From contig JAVHJL010000004.1 in assembly GCA_036971715.1 (NCBI GenBank), positions 124,001 to 188,000 on the forward strand: a stretch of DNA of 64,000 bases, read 5' to 3'. The notes beneath the pieces were generated by a model. That model was not told the DNA's origin. It saw only the letters and a program-made list of their open reading frames with translations, and made no database searches. Positions 23,415 to 34,620 of the stretch are shown here, one piece after another (within the stretch, counting starts at the first letter, position 1; every line of letters begins with the position of its first letter). This DNA comes from Arthrobotrys musiformis (lineage: Eukaryota > Ascomycota > Orbiliomycetes > Orbiliales > Orbiliaceae). Both the position numbers and the translations under genes were made by a program.

Positions 23415-25744
23415 ATGAGGGTCTCGCTTCTTCTACCCGTCGCCTCTGCGGCGTTTGCTGCTGCCGGTTTTATCGTCATTCCGGACGAACAAACAGTCAA
23501 GCTTGTCGCCTCCAACAATCATCAGGCTCCGCTGACTTCCGACGACAAACAAAAGATTATCGAGCCTGAGAAACCGATTCATGATGGGAAGCCGTGCCAC
23601 GAGAAGGGCGAAGGCCATCACCATGATGTGCTTCACCCACAGTATATCCTTCGGGGACGCTACGCAGAGAGGAACTCGCGTGGCGTGCCTAGCTTCGACG
23701 CTTCCGCCATAGAATTTAATGAGTTCGGCCCCGCGGGCATCATCGATAGTGAAGGAAGGTTTGAGCCTTCTGATTTTTTCCATTTCTACCGTTCTCCTGG
23801 AGAACCCGATCATAGGCACGGAGGGCCACACGGAGGGCCACACCCAGGACCATATCCAGGGCCACACGATGGTCCGCGTCGAGGTCCGCCAAGGGGGCCA
23901 CCACCACATGGAGGGCCACATGGACCCCCTCCACCGCGTGGAGGACCGCATGGAGGGCCACATTGGGCACCACACGAGGGACCGCATAGACTCCCAGAAG
24001 ATGGGCCATGGCCGCCCAAGCCGCCAGGGCCACCAGGCAAGGAACCACCGCACCGGGGTCCTCCTCCAAGAGAGCCAGGCGAGCCAGGCGATAGACCTCC
24101 ACCACGCTGGGGTCCTCCTCCAAGAGAGCCAGGTGAGCCAGGTGATGAACCACCACATCGAGGACCACCAGGACCACCTGGTAGACCAGATGATAGATTA
24201 CCGCCTCCGCCGCCACACTGGCCTCCAAGAGGGCCTGGAGGGCCAGATGATACGCCACCCCCACCGCCACCAAGAGGGCCTGGAGGACCAGATGGTAAAT
24301 TACCGCCGCCACCCCCACCTCCACACTGGCCCCCAAGGGAGCCCGGCGAGCCCGGTGATAGACTGCCACCATGGCCACCAAGACGGCCAGGAGAACCAGG
24401 AGAACCTGGCGACGAGCCACACCCACCACCACCACCACCACATTGGCCACCAAAGGAGCCTGGTGAGAGACCACCACCGCACTGGCCACCAAGAGAACCG
24501 GGTGAACCAGGGAAGAGGCCGAAGCACCCACCTCCTCCGCATCGTGGATGGAAGCCACATCCTCCTAATGCGACCATCTGGCAACTAATCTCCAAATCCA
24601 ACCATACCTCCAAGTTCGCTGAAATTGTCTCTGAGCACGAAGACATCGTCGCAATTCTCAACAGCACCATTGCTAACTACACTCTTTTCGTGCCGACAAA
24701 CCATGCATTCGAGAAGTTCAAGAAAGCACCAAAGGACTGGAAACCTCCAAAGGACTTGATCAAGAAATTCGTCACGTACCATATCAGCAATGGCGCATAT
24801 CCCGTCTTCAAGCTCCTCCTCGGGCACACCATCCCATCGGCCCTGGATGGAGGAGAAATCGGTGGTAGTCAAAGAATCCGTGTGGCACTTAGCCCCGGAG
24901 GCCTTACTGTCAATTTCTATAGCCGCGTCGTCGCTGGTAACATCGTAAGTTCATGCATACATACATATATTTTCTTGAAGGAATCCAGTCCCAAATATAT
25001 ATACTAACACGTTGAACTCTGAACATCTAGTTTGCAACCAATGGCGTGATCCATGCTGTGGATTCGATCTTGATCCCGCCTCCACCGGCCGGCAGAATCA
25101 TTCATTTTTTCCCATCCGAGTTCAGCACCTTCCTTCTTGCCGTCCACCTCACCAACTTGACCCAAGAAATCCCACACGAGCATACCGGTGGAACTCTCTT
25201 CGCTCCTCCCAACTCCGCTTTCCAGAAGCTCGGACCAAAAATCAACGGTTTCCTCTTCTCGCCATGGGGCAGGAAGTATCTTAAGGCCCTTCTCAAGTAC
25301 CACATCGTTCTCAATGAGACACTGTATTCCGACGCATACTACCACCCAAGTTCAACCAGTGAAGCCAAGACGAAGGATATTCCAAAGGGACATTACCACG
25401 TTGACCTCCCAACTCTACTAGAAAACAAGCATCTGAGCATCGACATCAGCCGGTTCGGCGGCCTGATCACTATCCTCATCAATGCCCAGTCTTCAGTCCA
25501 GGTTCAAGATGTCATCGCGAAGGACGGTGTTATCCAAGTCGTTGGGAACGTTTTGATTCCGCCAAAGAAGCCGCCAACTGGTGATTTGAGCGCCCAGGAG
25601 GCTAAAGATCTCGATAACACTGAGGATATTGAGAATACCATGGGCATGACCGTCCAGCAGTTCCGTGATAGGTTTGAAGGGTTGGTCGAGGACGACGGCG
25701 TCACTGGGGAATATAACGAGGACGACGTTCTTACCATGTGGTAA
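23415..25744 (+). CDS. Secreted double-fasciclin (FAS1) protein with Pro/Gly/His-rich stalk
   Basis: Two exons, 23415-24944 and 25031-25744 (86-nt intron, phase 0), give 747 residues. It opens with a signal peptide (MRVSLLLPVASAAFAAAG, cleavage near residue 18). A hydrophilic segment follows, then about 245 residues (roughly 138-384) of low-complexity Pro/Gly/His/Arg repeats such as GGPHGGPHPGP and REPGEPGDRPPP. Two FAS1 domains follow: one at about 385-531 (TLFVPTNHAFEKF ... FATNGVIHAVDSILIPP) and one at about 533-688 (TLFAPPNSAFQKL ... VIQVVGNVLIPP). The domain 1 signature is split by the intron, which supports the junction. FAS1 proteins act in cell-cell or cell-surface adhesion outside the cell. 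No C-terminal GPI signal is obvious; the tail is acidic and hydrophilic, so a soluble or wall-bound protein is more likely. Long open frames on the opposite strand are shadows of the repeats. Confidence 0.92.
23815..24545 (+). repeat. Degenerate Pro/Gly-coding tandem repeats
   Basis: This coding repeat tract lies within the fasciclin gene. The first part repeats GGGCCACA-like units coding Gly-Pro-His. The second part repeats units of about 30-60 nt coding PPREPGEPGD-type blocks. Near-identical consecutive copies around 24057-24150 suggest recent unit duplication, so length may vary between strains. Confidence 0.8.
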
Positions 25745-27145
25745 CTCCAAAGAAAGCCATGCCCCCTGTGCCCACGCGCGAAAACATGGTGATAACTTGC
25801 GTTCATTTTTCCTCTTGTTTTTTTCCTGTTATAAAGGCTTTTTGAATTGGATGCAAAAAAAAAAAGGTCCTGAAACAGGCCAGGCGTTGGGGATTCTGGC
25901 TTGCAAAAAATTGACAACTGAATTGGACGAGATAAAACAAAAAAAAAAACAAGCCCGGTGATATCAAGGTTGCAGCGATTTTTCTTTTGTATATTTCCAT
26001 TTCCATACTCCACGATCATTTAGTGTTAATAGTAAATACTCTTCTCCGCGGGTATCTCCGATGGGATGCCTGTTTCCCTTCAATCACAAATTGTATCACC
26101 GGCGCAAAACATCTAGACTTGCAAACACCTTGTGAACTTAAATTCAGCCTATCGGTTGTGCAAGCACTCAGTGCAGTCATGGTATAAATCGATCTCTGAA
26201 TGAATCGCTTGCACAACGGAGTAAAATAATGAAATGGGCGCGCGCGGGGGGGCCGGTAAACGGTGAACCCGATGAGCTACGAACAGGGCTCTCCTCTGTA
26301 CCACGTCCCTGCGATGCAACCCTCCTCGCGCTGGCTTGATCGCATACGATAGCGGGTCATTCGACGAATTTCCGCTTTCCCCCTTTGTGAACAAGTTTAG
26401 GCGTGTCGCCCAGGCTTTCGCTTTCTCCACATAAAAGGCTTCGCCATTCTTAGCGAGTGAACATTTTGCGTGCCTCAAAAATGAACATAAAGGACAATTC
26501 TCCCATGCATGATGTAATAATTCAGCTCTGTATCACTTTGCATAATTCGACCGCACAACATACAACCTAGCTATAGACCTGCATGTAGGCCTTCTGCAAA
26601 TTTTTACTTTATTTCTCCGACTCGAGCTCTCCGTCTTCCTTCTACCTTGCAGAATTTAATTCAACGGACTAGATGAAAAAATCCCGGCCGGGGTGGCCGG
26701 TGAATTTGGTCCTAAAAATGGATCAAGAAGGAAGGGTAAAAGCGAGAGACAAATGTTCGTGGTCAACGGCTAGCCGGGAGCGACGATTGGGGTATGTTAT
26801 CATTATCGGTTAAGGCTAGTTCCATAAACAGTTCAAGAAAAAGGCCAGGGATTCGAACCCAGGCCTGACGTAGATGGTAGGTAGCATTGGGAAGTTCTTT
26901 CGTGCACCCTGTGCGAGCGTAGCACAAATCGTACAATTTCGGTGGGTGTGTGCGAATTTTGCATGTGCATGGCCTCTAACTTATGATCGCATTTTCGAAG
27001 AAAAACGGGACCTTCTATAGAATCCTACGGTAGCCAGTGTAACCAGCAATGATATATTTAAAGCCTGTGGGTTCCTGCGACAAGTGGGACTTTTAGATCT
27101 ATACTTACCATCTGACCTATATTTATAATTAATATCAATTACAAG
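25745..27145. other. Intergenic, no gene seen
   Basis: These 1.4 kb have no supported coding region. Short A runs occur at 25854-25864 and 25941-25949. At about 26841-26872 there is a sequence resembling the T arm of a tRNA on the minus strand, but no full cloverleaf can be folded (see rejected items). Confidence 0.5.
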
Positions 27146-27780
27146 ATGAACTTCTTCTCCACAATCCTCACGGCACTATTGTGCCTTGCCACCTATGTCT
27201 CTGCTATCAAAAACACCACTAGACAGTTCCATCTAAGAACGAAACTCCTGGGGCCTACTTATCAGCGAAGTCAATTCAACAATCTCTTTGGTAAGTACAA
27301 AGAGCCCCCAAGATCTAGATCGGTACAATATAATCCAACAAGGCGTACTTGTTGCACTTGCGAAATAGCAGCTAATCTTGAAACCAATTCTTAGTCTACT
27401 CCTACCACACCGGTGCCGGCCTCTCAGACGCCTGTTTCGACACCACCACAATTCCCAATGGCAACGGGATAGCCTTCCTGAACAAAACTGGCGGAAATGT
27501 AATCTTCAACCTCTCCCCTGACTTCCCATGGGGTCTATCCCGCACCTACGATACCCGTTACAACCAATGGGAATCAGTAACAATCAACGCCGGTACGGGG
27601 GAAGGTGGATACAAGTTCAACGGTAGCGGATTGGTCAGACCCGGTGATACTTCCTTTGGGGGGTGGTTGGTTTGCGACTGGGCGCATGCTGCGCCGCAGT
27701 TGTTTTGGAGGTATGCGTATTATTCGAAGAATTTGCCTAGGAGCTGCGCAAATGTGGAGTTGCATCCGGTGTATATCTAG
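27146..27780 (+). CDS. Small secreted protein, DUF7907-like
   Basis: Two exons, 27146-27290 and 27395-27780 (104-nt intron), give 176 residues. Residues 1-20 (MNFFSTILTALLCLATYVSA) form a clear signal peptide. The mature part starts with QFHLRTKLLGP and, across the splice, reads FNNLFVYSYHTGAGLSDACF. This resembles the small secreted fungal proteins annotated as DUF7907, in which a 'FxLRTxL...YHTGAGLxDA' stretch is common; the family name is from memory and unconfirmed. Near the end comes GWLVCDWAHAAPQLFWRYAYY. Three cysteines remain in the mature protein. It probably acts outside the cell. Function is unknown; an effector-like or cell-surface role is conceivable but not shown. Confidence 0.85.
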
Positions 27781-28329
27781 ATGTCCGTATATTGTGGATC
27801 CAGATGTGAGGTATATAGAATACCAGTATGTACTAAGCCATATATATCTGGACCGACATGGTATACCGGTACAGCAGTTGAGCTCGCGATAATTATATAA
27901 TACAATAAAAATTGCAGATATACGTCATAATTTAGTCAACCAGGGGATATCTATCAATATAGTAGTGGAACTCCCACGTAGCAAACTAAAAATTCGGGTG
28001 TCCATATAACCAAGTATATGGGAAAGTTTAGCGTCACTATAAGGTATACTTGCAACGGCTTGGGCGGAAATAATATAATACAATCAGCTACGCAACGCAG
28101 CCAAAGCTGTTGTATTTTCTTTAACCCCATTTATATGATCCCTTCCCACGTAACGTACATGTGCTTACTTACACGACATCAACGGACCCGGCCAGATACA
28201 TAGTCCGTTGACCCTCTCCAACTTTATTCCTTGTACTTTTTCGTCTACATCCCTTCGACAGTCCGCTACCTATACATATAGCTATAGTATTCATAGTCTG
28301 AAACCCCCGCCAAGTAACCCCTTAAGGCG
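27781..28329. other. Intergenic spacer
   Basis: About 550 bases hold no gene. They contain the 3' end of the secreted-protein gene and the promoter of the F-box gene at 28330. Confidence 0.5.
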
Positions 28330-28977
28330 ATGCCGCTCCTTTCCCTCCCCGTCGAACTCCAGACGCAGATTCTAACAAACCTAGACTGGGACGACCACTG
28401 TCGCTGCTTCCACGTCTGCAAACTCTGGGGGTCTATAATTCTCTCCAGCAAACCTCTAAAAGAGCGGTGGTACACCCGTGTTTCTACGGAAGAGGCCGAG
28501 TCAGGTCTTCACGCCGTCTTCACGACCCCCGGACTGGAGTATGTCTACACGTCGGACGGATTTCGGGTCCTTCTCCCGCCTTTAGAACATTCGACCCCAA
28601 ACCCTGATGCTGCGGACGGCAATAAGGGTTATAGAATGCGTCTGACGTGCAAGTTCCCGCTGCTTCAAGAACCGGTCTTCCAGGTTCCCGAACCGGGTGC
28701 CAAAACAGTGGATGTGGCGCATAATATCTATCTTCTTGGTATCCCACTTTGCGGGGACGGGATGATAAAGATCCCTTGGGATCAATTGGAAGATGTGGAG
28801 ATAGAGAGGGAGACGGGGTATGTGCGTGTATCTGTCAAGACGGCTTTGGAGTTTTTAGAGGAGCTGGTATGGCCGGAACCGGATATACCGCCCGAGAAAG
28901 GACAGGAGTATAAGTTCAAGTTTTGGTTTAATGGAAACCTTCCGTGGATTGTGGGGTTGAAGGAGATTTTAAATTGA
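28330..28977 (+). CDS. F-box protein
   Basis: A single exon of 215 codons. The N-terminal F-box reads LSLPVELQTQILTNLDWDDHCRCFHVCKLW, with the family's Leu-Pro start, the ILxxL helix and the VCxxW end (residues about 5-36; residue strings here are split at LTNL). F-box proteins bind Skp1 and present substrates to SCF ubiquitin ligases. The remaining 180 residues have no recognisable repeat (no WD40, LRR or Kelch) and would be the substrate-binding or orphan region. It is 77 nt from the neighbouring F-box gene on the opposite strand, and the two stop codons face each other. The start is the only plausible ATG before the F-box. It belongs to a local cluster of related F-box loci. Confidence 0.85.
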   Translation: MPLLSLPVELQTQILTNLDWDDHCRCFHVCKLWGSIILSSKPLKERWYTRVSTEEAESGLHAVFTTPGLEYVYTSDGFRVLLPPLEHSTPNPDAADGNKGYRMRLTCKFPLLQEPVFQVPEPGAKTVDVAHNIYLLGIPLCGDGMIKIPWDQLEDVEIERETGYVRVSVKTALEFLEELVWPEPDIPPEKGQEYKFKFWFNGNLPWIVGLKEILN

Positions 28978-29054
28978 AAAAAAAAAAGGAATGGATAAAT
29001 ATATATATTAATATATGGGATAGAAAGATGAGAAACTGTTAATGTTGACCACGG

Positions 29055-29876
29055 CTAACTCCTCTGGAAAAACCCCTTCACCCACGATACCGTACCTGTG
29101 TCTTCCTCCTTTTTAACTCTGGTATCCACAAGAAATGCCTTCTCTTTGCCAATCTCATTGCTAAAATGAAGATCCAACCTACACTTCGTAAAAGTCGGAT
29201 TCTTGAAGAAAACCATCGAGATATGGCCTCGTATAGCCTCGATAAAATTCCTCAGAGTTCCTTCCCGAGACTCCCACATGTCCCCTCGGAGCTTTAGTAC
29301 AGGTATCCGGATATCCGGGGCAGTGCTGGAGCTGCGGTATGGGTTTGTGAAGATTCCTGGTTCGCGATCGCAGCCTAGCGTCCACGGTAGGGGCATGAAC
29401 TCGACATTCCAGTATGCTCCTCCTCCACCACCTGATCGTAAACTTGATGCATCTCTATCCTTCGACTGGAAAAATATAAAATCCGTCCCTAGCAACGGTG
29501 ATGCCCCGATATCGGTAAGCCTGCACTCGTAGTTATACAAGTGACCTCGCACCCTAGAAACAGCTAGCATGGATACTGACATCTCGGGCTGCACACCCTC
29601 GGCGCGCTGGAATTGCAACCGAAGGGTACCGAGATCGAGGAGGTGATGGGAGGAAAGCGATGGTTCGGGACCGGAATCACCTGGAAACGCTTGGGGGGAG
29701 GAGCTGTCGGATGTTGTGGTGCCATGGTGTCGGCAGCGACGAAAGCGTTCGGTCCTGAGAATCGACAGCCATAGCGGACATACCGATGCCGCGGGGAAGT
29801 GGTCGCGCCAGGGGAGGAAACTGAGGATATGTTCTTGCAGTTCGGTCGGGAGGTCGAGAATCATCATCACCATCAT
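29055..29876 (-). CDS. F-box protein
   Basis: A single exon of 273 codons. The start is Met-rich (MMVMMILDLP), so translation could begin at residue 1, 2, 4 or 5. The F-box covers about residues 6-38: LDLPTELQEHILSFLPWRDH, then FPAASVCPLWLSIL. The rest is low in recognised motifs, with a Ser/Pro-rich linker at 48-70 and a C-terminal region containing FIEAIRGHISMVFF. Expected role: adaptor of a Skp1-Cul1 ubiquitin ligase. It is convergent with the F-box gene ending at 28977. The LPWRDH signature is shared with the genes at 36167 and 62559 (LPWQDH), suggesting local family expansion. Confidence 0.85.
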   Translation of the reverse strand: MMVMMILDLPTELQEHILSFLPWRDHFPAASVCPLWLSILRTERFRRCRHHGTTTSDSSSPQAFPGDSGPEPSLSSHHLLDLGTLRLQFQRAEGVQPEMSVSMLAVSRVRGHLYNYECRLTDIGASPLLGTDFIFFQSKDRDASSLRSGGGGGAYWNVEFMPLPWTLGCDREPGIFTNPYRSSSTAPDIRIPVLKLRGDMWESREGTLRNFIEAIRGHISMVFFKNPTFTKCRLDLHFSNEIGKEKAFLVDTRVKKEEDTGTVSWVKGFFQRS

Positions 29877-30238
29877 GGAGAATCACAGTGTGCTATGCAA
29901 TGTAGGTGTGTACTTGGTACTTTCTATGTATTCACGTACTTGTATGCGTATATATACGTATATGTGCGTGTGTGAGCATTGATGCTTTGGGCCATGGAGT
30001 GATTCACGGTTAATTCACGTTAACACAAATGCAATCCTGGCTGCGGCTTTTGGTGGGTCAGCGGCCAAGCCAACATCAACGTGACCAAGCATCGATCCGA
30101 CCGCGACATTCAACAACGCGGCCCTTCTATCATACCTACAGAGTACCTGCCGGTCAACAAAGAAAGATGGCGATGATGGTTTCCAGAGTATGCGTATTCC
30201 CTTCCTTTTTTCCCCTTTTCTCCCTCTTTTTTTTTTTA

Positions 30239-30242
<4 letters not shown>

Positions 30243-30271
<29 letters not shown>
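30243..30271. repeat. Poly-T tract (29 nt)
   Basis: A run of 29 T follows a T/C-rich stretch starting near 30204. It lies between divergent genes. Confidence 0.9.
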
Positions 30272-30275
<4 letters not shown>

Positions 30276-30923
30276 GAAGAATCGAAAGTGGAGAACTAAC
30301 TAAGGCTAAGTTGGGCAGGAAGCCAGTTGGTATTTCATCGATATCTATAGTTTATGTTCATAACTAAGAACAGAAGCGCCGTATAAGATATATAACGGGA
30401 CGCAAACTTTGAATCCTGCATAATTAATTACGAATCTACAATTACTGGCCGGTCTTGATCATGCATGAGCTTTCAAGCAAACTCAATTAGGCTCCGCGAC
30501 CTCATCAACAGCGACAGTTCTGAGGGGCTCGATTCAACAGAAACTCGACAAAGATACTATATATATCCATAGTTTCCTAATATTTAGGTATATGGAATAT
30601 CCAAAGCCCAGAGATATTAAATCCAAAGAAACCCCTAAATGTGAATTCGTTTCGGACAAGTTTGAGCGTTTCGTATCCCATCTCAGATAAGACAAAGCAT
30701 GGAACGTAACAATATATATTAATATAGATACATGCACATCAGATATCTCATAATTAGTTATGTAACCTACTCATACACACCTATTGACCTTGAGTCAGAT
30801 GTGCATAAGTACCTAAAATGGCATTCCATGTTGTGTCTGAACCCGGCAGGCAAGAAGGTTCCCGCCTAGAAGGTAACAACATGGAAAAGCGTTGCCCAGT
30901 TGCATTCTCTAAAAAGGAAACCG

Positions 30924-30958
30924 CCCCCCCCCCCCAAAAAAAAAAAAAAAAAAAAAAA
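30924..30958. repeat. C12-A23 homopolymer tract
   Basis: Twelve C are followed directly by 23 A, about 170 bp upstream of the JJJ1 start. Such a run is slippage-prone, so its assembled length should be treated with caution. Confidence 0.9.
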
Positions 30959-31127
30959 GGACGATGATGAACAAGCTCTGAATCATAGTTAGCTCGCCTG
31001 TCTGCTTAGCCCAACTTGTATTTCATCCCACTTTCTTTCCATCAATATAAGGTATATCACCCCACCATAACCATCATCACCAGCATCATTACCACCTACT
31101 CATATCGCATCAACGGTCGGCGGCCAA

Positions 31128-33136
31128 ATGGGCGCATCGCAATCATCTCAAGACCCCTCATCTAACCCCACAAACCAAGGCGACAACGTTATGAAGCAGG
31201 ACTTCTACACCCTTCTTGGGGTGGACCGTAACGCCGACCAGGATGAGTTAGTTAGTCCCGTACACCTTTTTTTTTTCAGCTTCTCGAGATCTCTTGTAGT
31301 TAAAAATTTTGACCTATCATTCTAGTTATATCTAATATAATTTCTATATAAAATCACAGAATAAAAAAAGCCTACAGAAGAAAGGCGCTGGAACTCCACC
31401 CGGACAAAAACGTGAATAACGTCGAGGCGGCCACAAAGCTATTCTCAGAAGTTCAGGCCGCATACGAAGTCCTCAGCGACCCCCAGGAGGTCAGTTGAAT
31501 CAAAAGAAAAACAAAATAAACTAGCCGACTGACAAACTACAAACAGCGCGCCTGGTACGACTCTCACAAAGACCAAATCCTCCGCGAGGACGCCGACGAC
31601 TCGGACACCCTCGCCGCCGCCCACGCCCAAAATGTCACCGTCACCTCAGCCGAGCTCCTCAAGCACTTCTCCCTTTTCTCCAGCCGGATGGACATGTCCA
31701 ACTCCAATCCCAAGGGATTCTATTCCACAGCCGGCAAGATATTCGAAACGATAGCGAGGGAGGAAGAAGATGCCGCCGCCAGAGCTAACGAGGACGTTCC
31801 GTTTTTTTACCCATCGTTTGGGAATTCAAAGTCGGATTACCAGGACGACGTCAAGACGTTTTATACCGCCTGGACCGGCTTTTCCACCATGAAGTCTTTT
31901 GCCTGGGAGGATCGGTATCGATACAGAGATGCGCCCGATAGAAGGATTAAAAGACTCATGGAGAAAGAGAATAAAAAACTCAGGGATACCGCAATCAGGG
32001 AGTTCAATGATACCGTTAGGGTTCGGTTCCCCCCTCTTGACGTGTATGTATGTATTCTCAAAGGATATGCTAACAATCTTGTTTTTACAGCAATTCGTGT
32101 TATACATTCGCAAACGAGACCCACGGTACCTTCCAAACTTTCAATCAACCGAAGAAAGAGACGCAGCAGCCAGGGAGGCCTCAAAGGACCAATCCCTCCG
32201 AGCAAGGATGGAGAACGCAGCAAAAGTGGCCGCATACAAAGAAGCCGACTGGTCGAAAACAAAAGATGTCTATGACGACGAAACGGACGAAGATGAGGAG
32301 GAATCCGACGAAGAACCCACGGTAGAATTCGAATGCGTCGCTTGCAATAAAATCTTCAAAACAGAGAACCAGATGGAAATGCACGAGAAGAGCAAGAAGC
32401 ATATCAAAATGGTACAGAGTATAAAGAGGCAGATGCGAAAGGATGATATTGCCTTGGATCTGGACAATGAAGCTGGTACTGTCCCGAAAACATCCAAAAG
32501 ACAGAAAAAGAAGGCCAAGAACACCAAGTATTTTGACGAGGAAGACGATACCGATAAAGGAGAAGAAGAGGATGATGACGCAAACGATGATATTGAATAT
32601 TTGGACGGCGGTGATAGTAACGAAGTCGAGAGTGCTTCGGAAGAGCTACCCTCCAAAGCAACAAAGAACAACCAACAACCCTCTGCTCCTAAGACGGTAG
32701 AAGACGATGAAGAGGAAGAAGACTCCGATGAATCGTTCGCTAAAGACGCACAGAAATTGCGCATATCAGAGGACCCACAAGAGACCCAAGATGTTGGCGA
32801 AAAGGATATAAGCAACGCCTCTGACAACGATGACCCAAAACCTCAAAAATCTAAAACTAAAAAAGCCAAACGAAGAGCTGCAAAGCAATCAAAACCAGAA
32901 CCACAGGAGGTAAGTAATATAGTACACACACACCAAAAAAGAACAAAACTCCGCTTCGTGTTGCCAGATGCTTTCGTCATTTACTAACCTTTTATCGTAT
33001 GCATAAAACTTAACAGCCCCAAAATAAGTGCGGCGTCTGCAATGAAAGCTTCGACTCTCGCTCCAAGCTATTCCAGCATATCAGGAATGAGAACCATGCC
33101 ACCGTTATACCGACGACGAAGAAAAACAAACGATAG
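31128..33136 (+). CDS. JJJ1: J-protein JJJ1 homologue (60S ribosome biogenesis)
   Basis: Five exons (31128-31246, 31360-31489, 31547-32020, 32091-32909, 33017-33136) give 553 residues; yeast Jjj1 is 590. The J domain covers about residues 25-92, with the catalytic HPD at 53-55 (KALELHPDKN). A charged middle region includes SFAWEDRYRYRDAPDRRIKR and REFNDTVRQFVLYIRKRDPRY. Two C2H2 zinc fingers have C-x2-C-x12-H-x5-H spacing: Cys323/Cys326/His339/His345 and Cys519/Cys522/His535/His541. They are separated by long Asp/Glu and Lys tracts. Jjj1 stimulates cytosolic Hsp70 (Ssa) and, with Rei1, releases the Arx1 shuttling factor from pre-60S particles. The third intron uses an unusual donor (GTTCGG at 32021). 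A better consensus donor lies at 32047, but would insert nine residues (VRFPPLDVY) into a conserved stretch. The gene ends 231 bp from the NYN gene, tail to tail. Confidence 0.93.
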
Positions 33137-33367
33137 AGTACAGAAATAATAGTGAAAAAAGAAAGGGAAAAAAAAATACCAATGCATGCTGGCAGAGATG
33201 CCAGTGAACAAGTGTCGCTGAACGTGCAGTTTCGTGGTTTTCGTAGAAGTCGCTAAACGCGTTGTAATAACAATAAGAAAGGCGATCGCGAAACTATTCC
33301 CCGTAACGGTTGTAGCCAGAAGGGATATATATATGGAAAGAGAGAGGCTTGTGTGTGCCTCGCGAGG

Positions 33368-34620
33368 CTACTGTAGCAGGTCCAGGAGGAACCCATCTAG
33401 TAAGATGATCCGGAATTGAGGGCAGATAAGCTTTTTCCACGATTTACTCAATGTGCGCTTGAATGCAACCAATTCAACGTTCCAACCCTTTTCCAGGGCC
33501 CGTTCAACGGCCTTAAAAAAGCCGTCAGAGAACTGTGTGATGTTACCATCTCCAGTCGCAAGAACGATAGTAGCGGGGGTGCAATCGATCAAAGATTCTA
33601 ATATTTTCATAATAAGAACTTCATCGACAGCTTGTTCCCCCGTACGTTTCCTAGATTCAGGTTCGGAGGCATAACCCCGACTTGATTTGGCCGAGTCCTG
33701 CTTTTCCTTGGGTACCCTTTGCAGAATGCTGAGTTCGTAGTTCAGGTCCTGGGCTTCGGATTTCAGGTCATTATTCTTTGTTGATCCGACGAGGACTTTC
33801 TTCGCGGCAGGTCGTCCCCTTTCGAGGATCAACGCGAGGGTATTGAAGGAGATATGTTGGATCTGAGTATGGGATGGACGGGATGGCTTTTTGGAGTCAA
33901 GGAGTTTTTTTACGCTATCGTAAAATCCAATGGAAATCTACAAATTTTGGAGTTTCTTTGTAAGCAAAGCGATCTTTATCCTCTTCGGGCCACGTTTTCT
34001 TTGATCAAAGGATGGAATGAGTAGAGGAGTTTTTGGATTACATTAGAGTAGTCGACAAATACGTGGACGGCAGGGTTTGGCGGCAACTCTAGGCCCTTGT
34101 CGAGCTCTTTCAAGCTCTGAAGGAAGCCTGTTCTCCGCTGAATGGCGGATAATGCTGCAACTGCTACTGGTTCCTTGGCTGGTTCCTTGACTGGTTCCTT
34201 CACCGGCGAACGTTTCCGAGGCTGTTTTGGGATAGAAGAAGTCGAGGGTGTTTTGGCATGTGTTAGTTTGCGCGTGGAAGCAGTATTCTTCGCTGGAGTG
34301 GCGATGACTTCATCATCTTTGTTGAGGGAACCATCAGAAGAAAGAATATCCAGGAAAGGATTCCGCCTTGGGATGGCCTGTTCGACTTCTTTCTCTGCTG
34401 TAGTATTGCGAGCCGTCTTTGGCTTGACTGATGTCGCAGATTTTTTGACAGTGGTGGTGATGTTTGTTGACACAGAGGCCGTTGTAGAGGGAGCGGCTTT
34501 CGGATGATACAAAGAGAGTGATTGGAGCAGTTCTATAGCACAGGAGAGATCGAATGGGTTCCTCTCGTCAGACGGAGGAGGTGGAGGTGGTGGCGGCGGG
34601 GCAGTATGAGCCCTGTCCAT
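33368..34620 (-). CDS. NYN-domain (PIN-like) putative ribonuclease
   Basis: Two exons, 34620-34042 and 33937-33368 (104-nt intron, phase 0), give 382 residues. The N-terminal 180 residues are low complexity: a nine-Pro run after residue 7, then Ser/Thr/Lys-rich sequence. The NYN fold starts at about 186. Splicing creates HVFVDYSN-ISIGFYDSVKKL, with the first conserved Asp in VDYSN. Then come ISFNTLALILERGRPAAKKV, a Lys/Ser-rich insertion, VLATGDGNITQFSDGF (second acidic cluster) and GWNVELVAFKRTLS ... PQFRIILLD. NYN domains are metal-dependent RNases of the PIN-like superfamily, usually acting in RNA decay or processing. The conserved Asp residues needed for metal binding are present, so activity is plausible. 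No other domain is recognised. Partner RNA is unknown. Confidence 0.87.

Larger units (their letters stand above)
29877..31127. other. Intergenic with homopolymer tracts
   Basis: No gene is supported. The region serves as promoter for two divergent genes, the F-box gene (minus) and JJJ1 (plus). It contains a 29-nt T run at 30243-30271 and a C12-A23 tract at 30924-30958. Confidence 0.5.

Noticed and set aside
23719..24670. Long open frames on both strands overlapping the fasciclin gene (up to about 290 codons)
   Set aside because: They are by-products of the Pro/Gly-coding repeats read in other frames; the plus-strand frame with signal peptide and FAS1 domains explains the region.
26841..26930. 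tRNA-like T arm (GGGTTCGAATCCC) followed by a T run on the minus strand
   Set aside because: No matching acceptor strand, D arm or A box can be placed 50-80 nt upstream, and the T stem has a mismatch. At best it is a tRNA relic.
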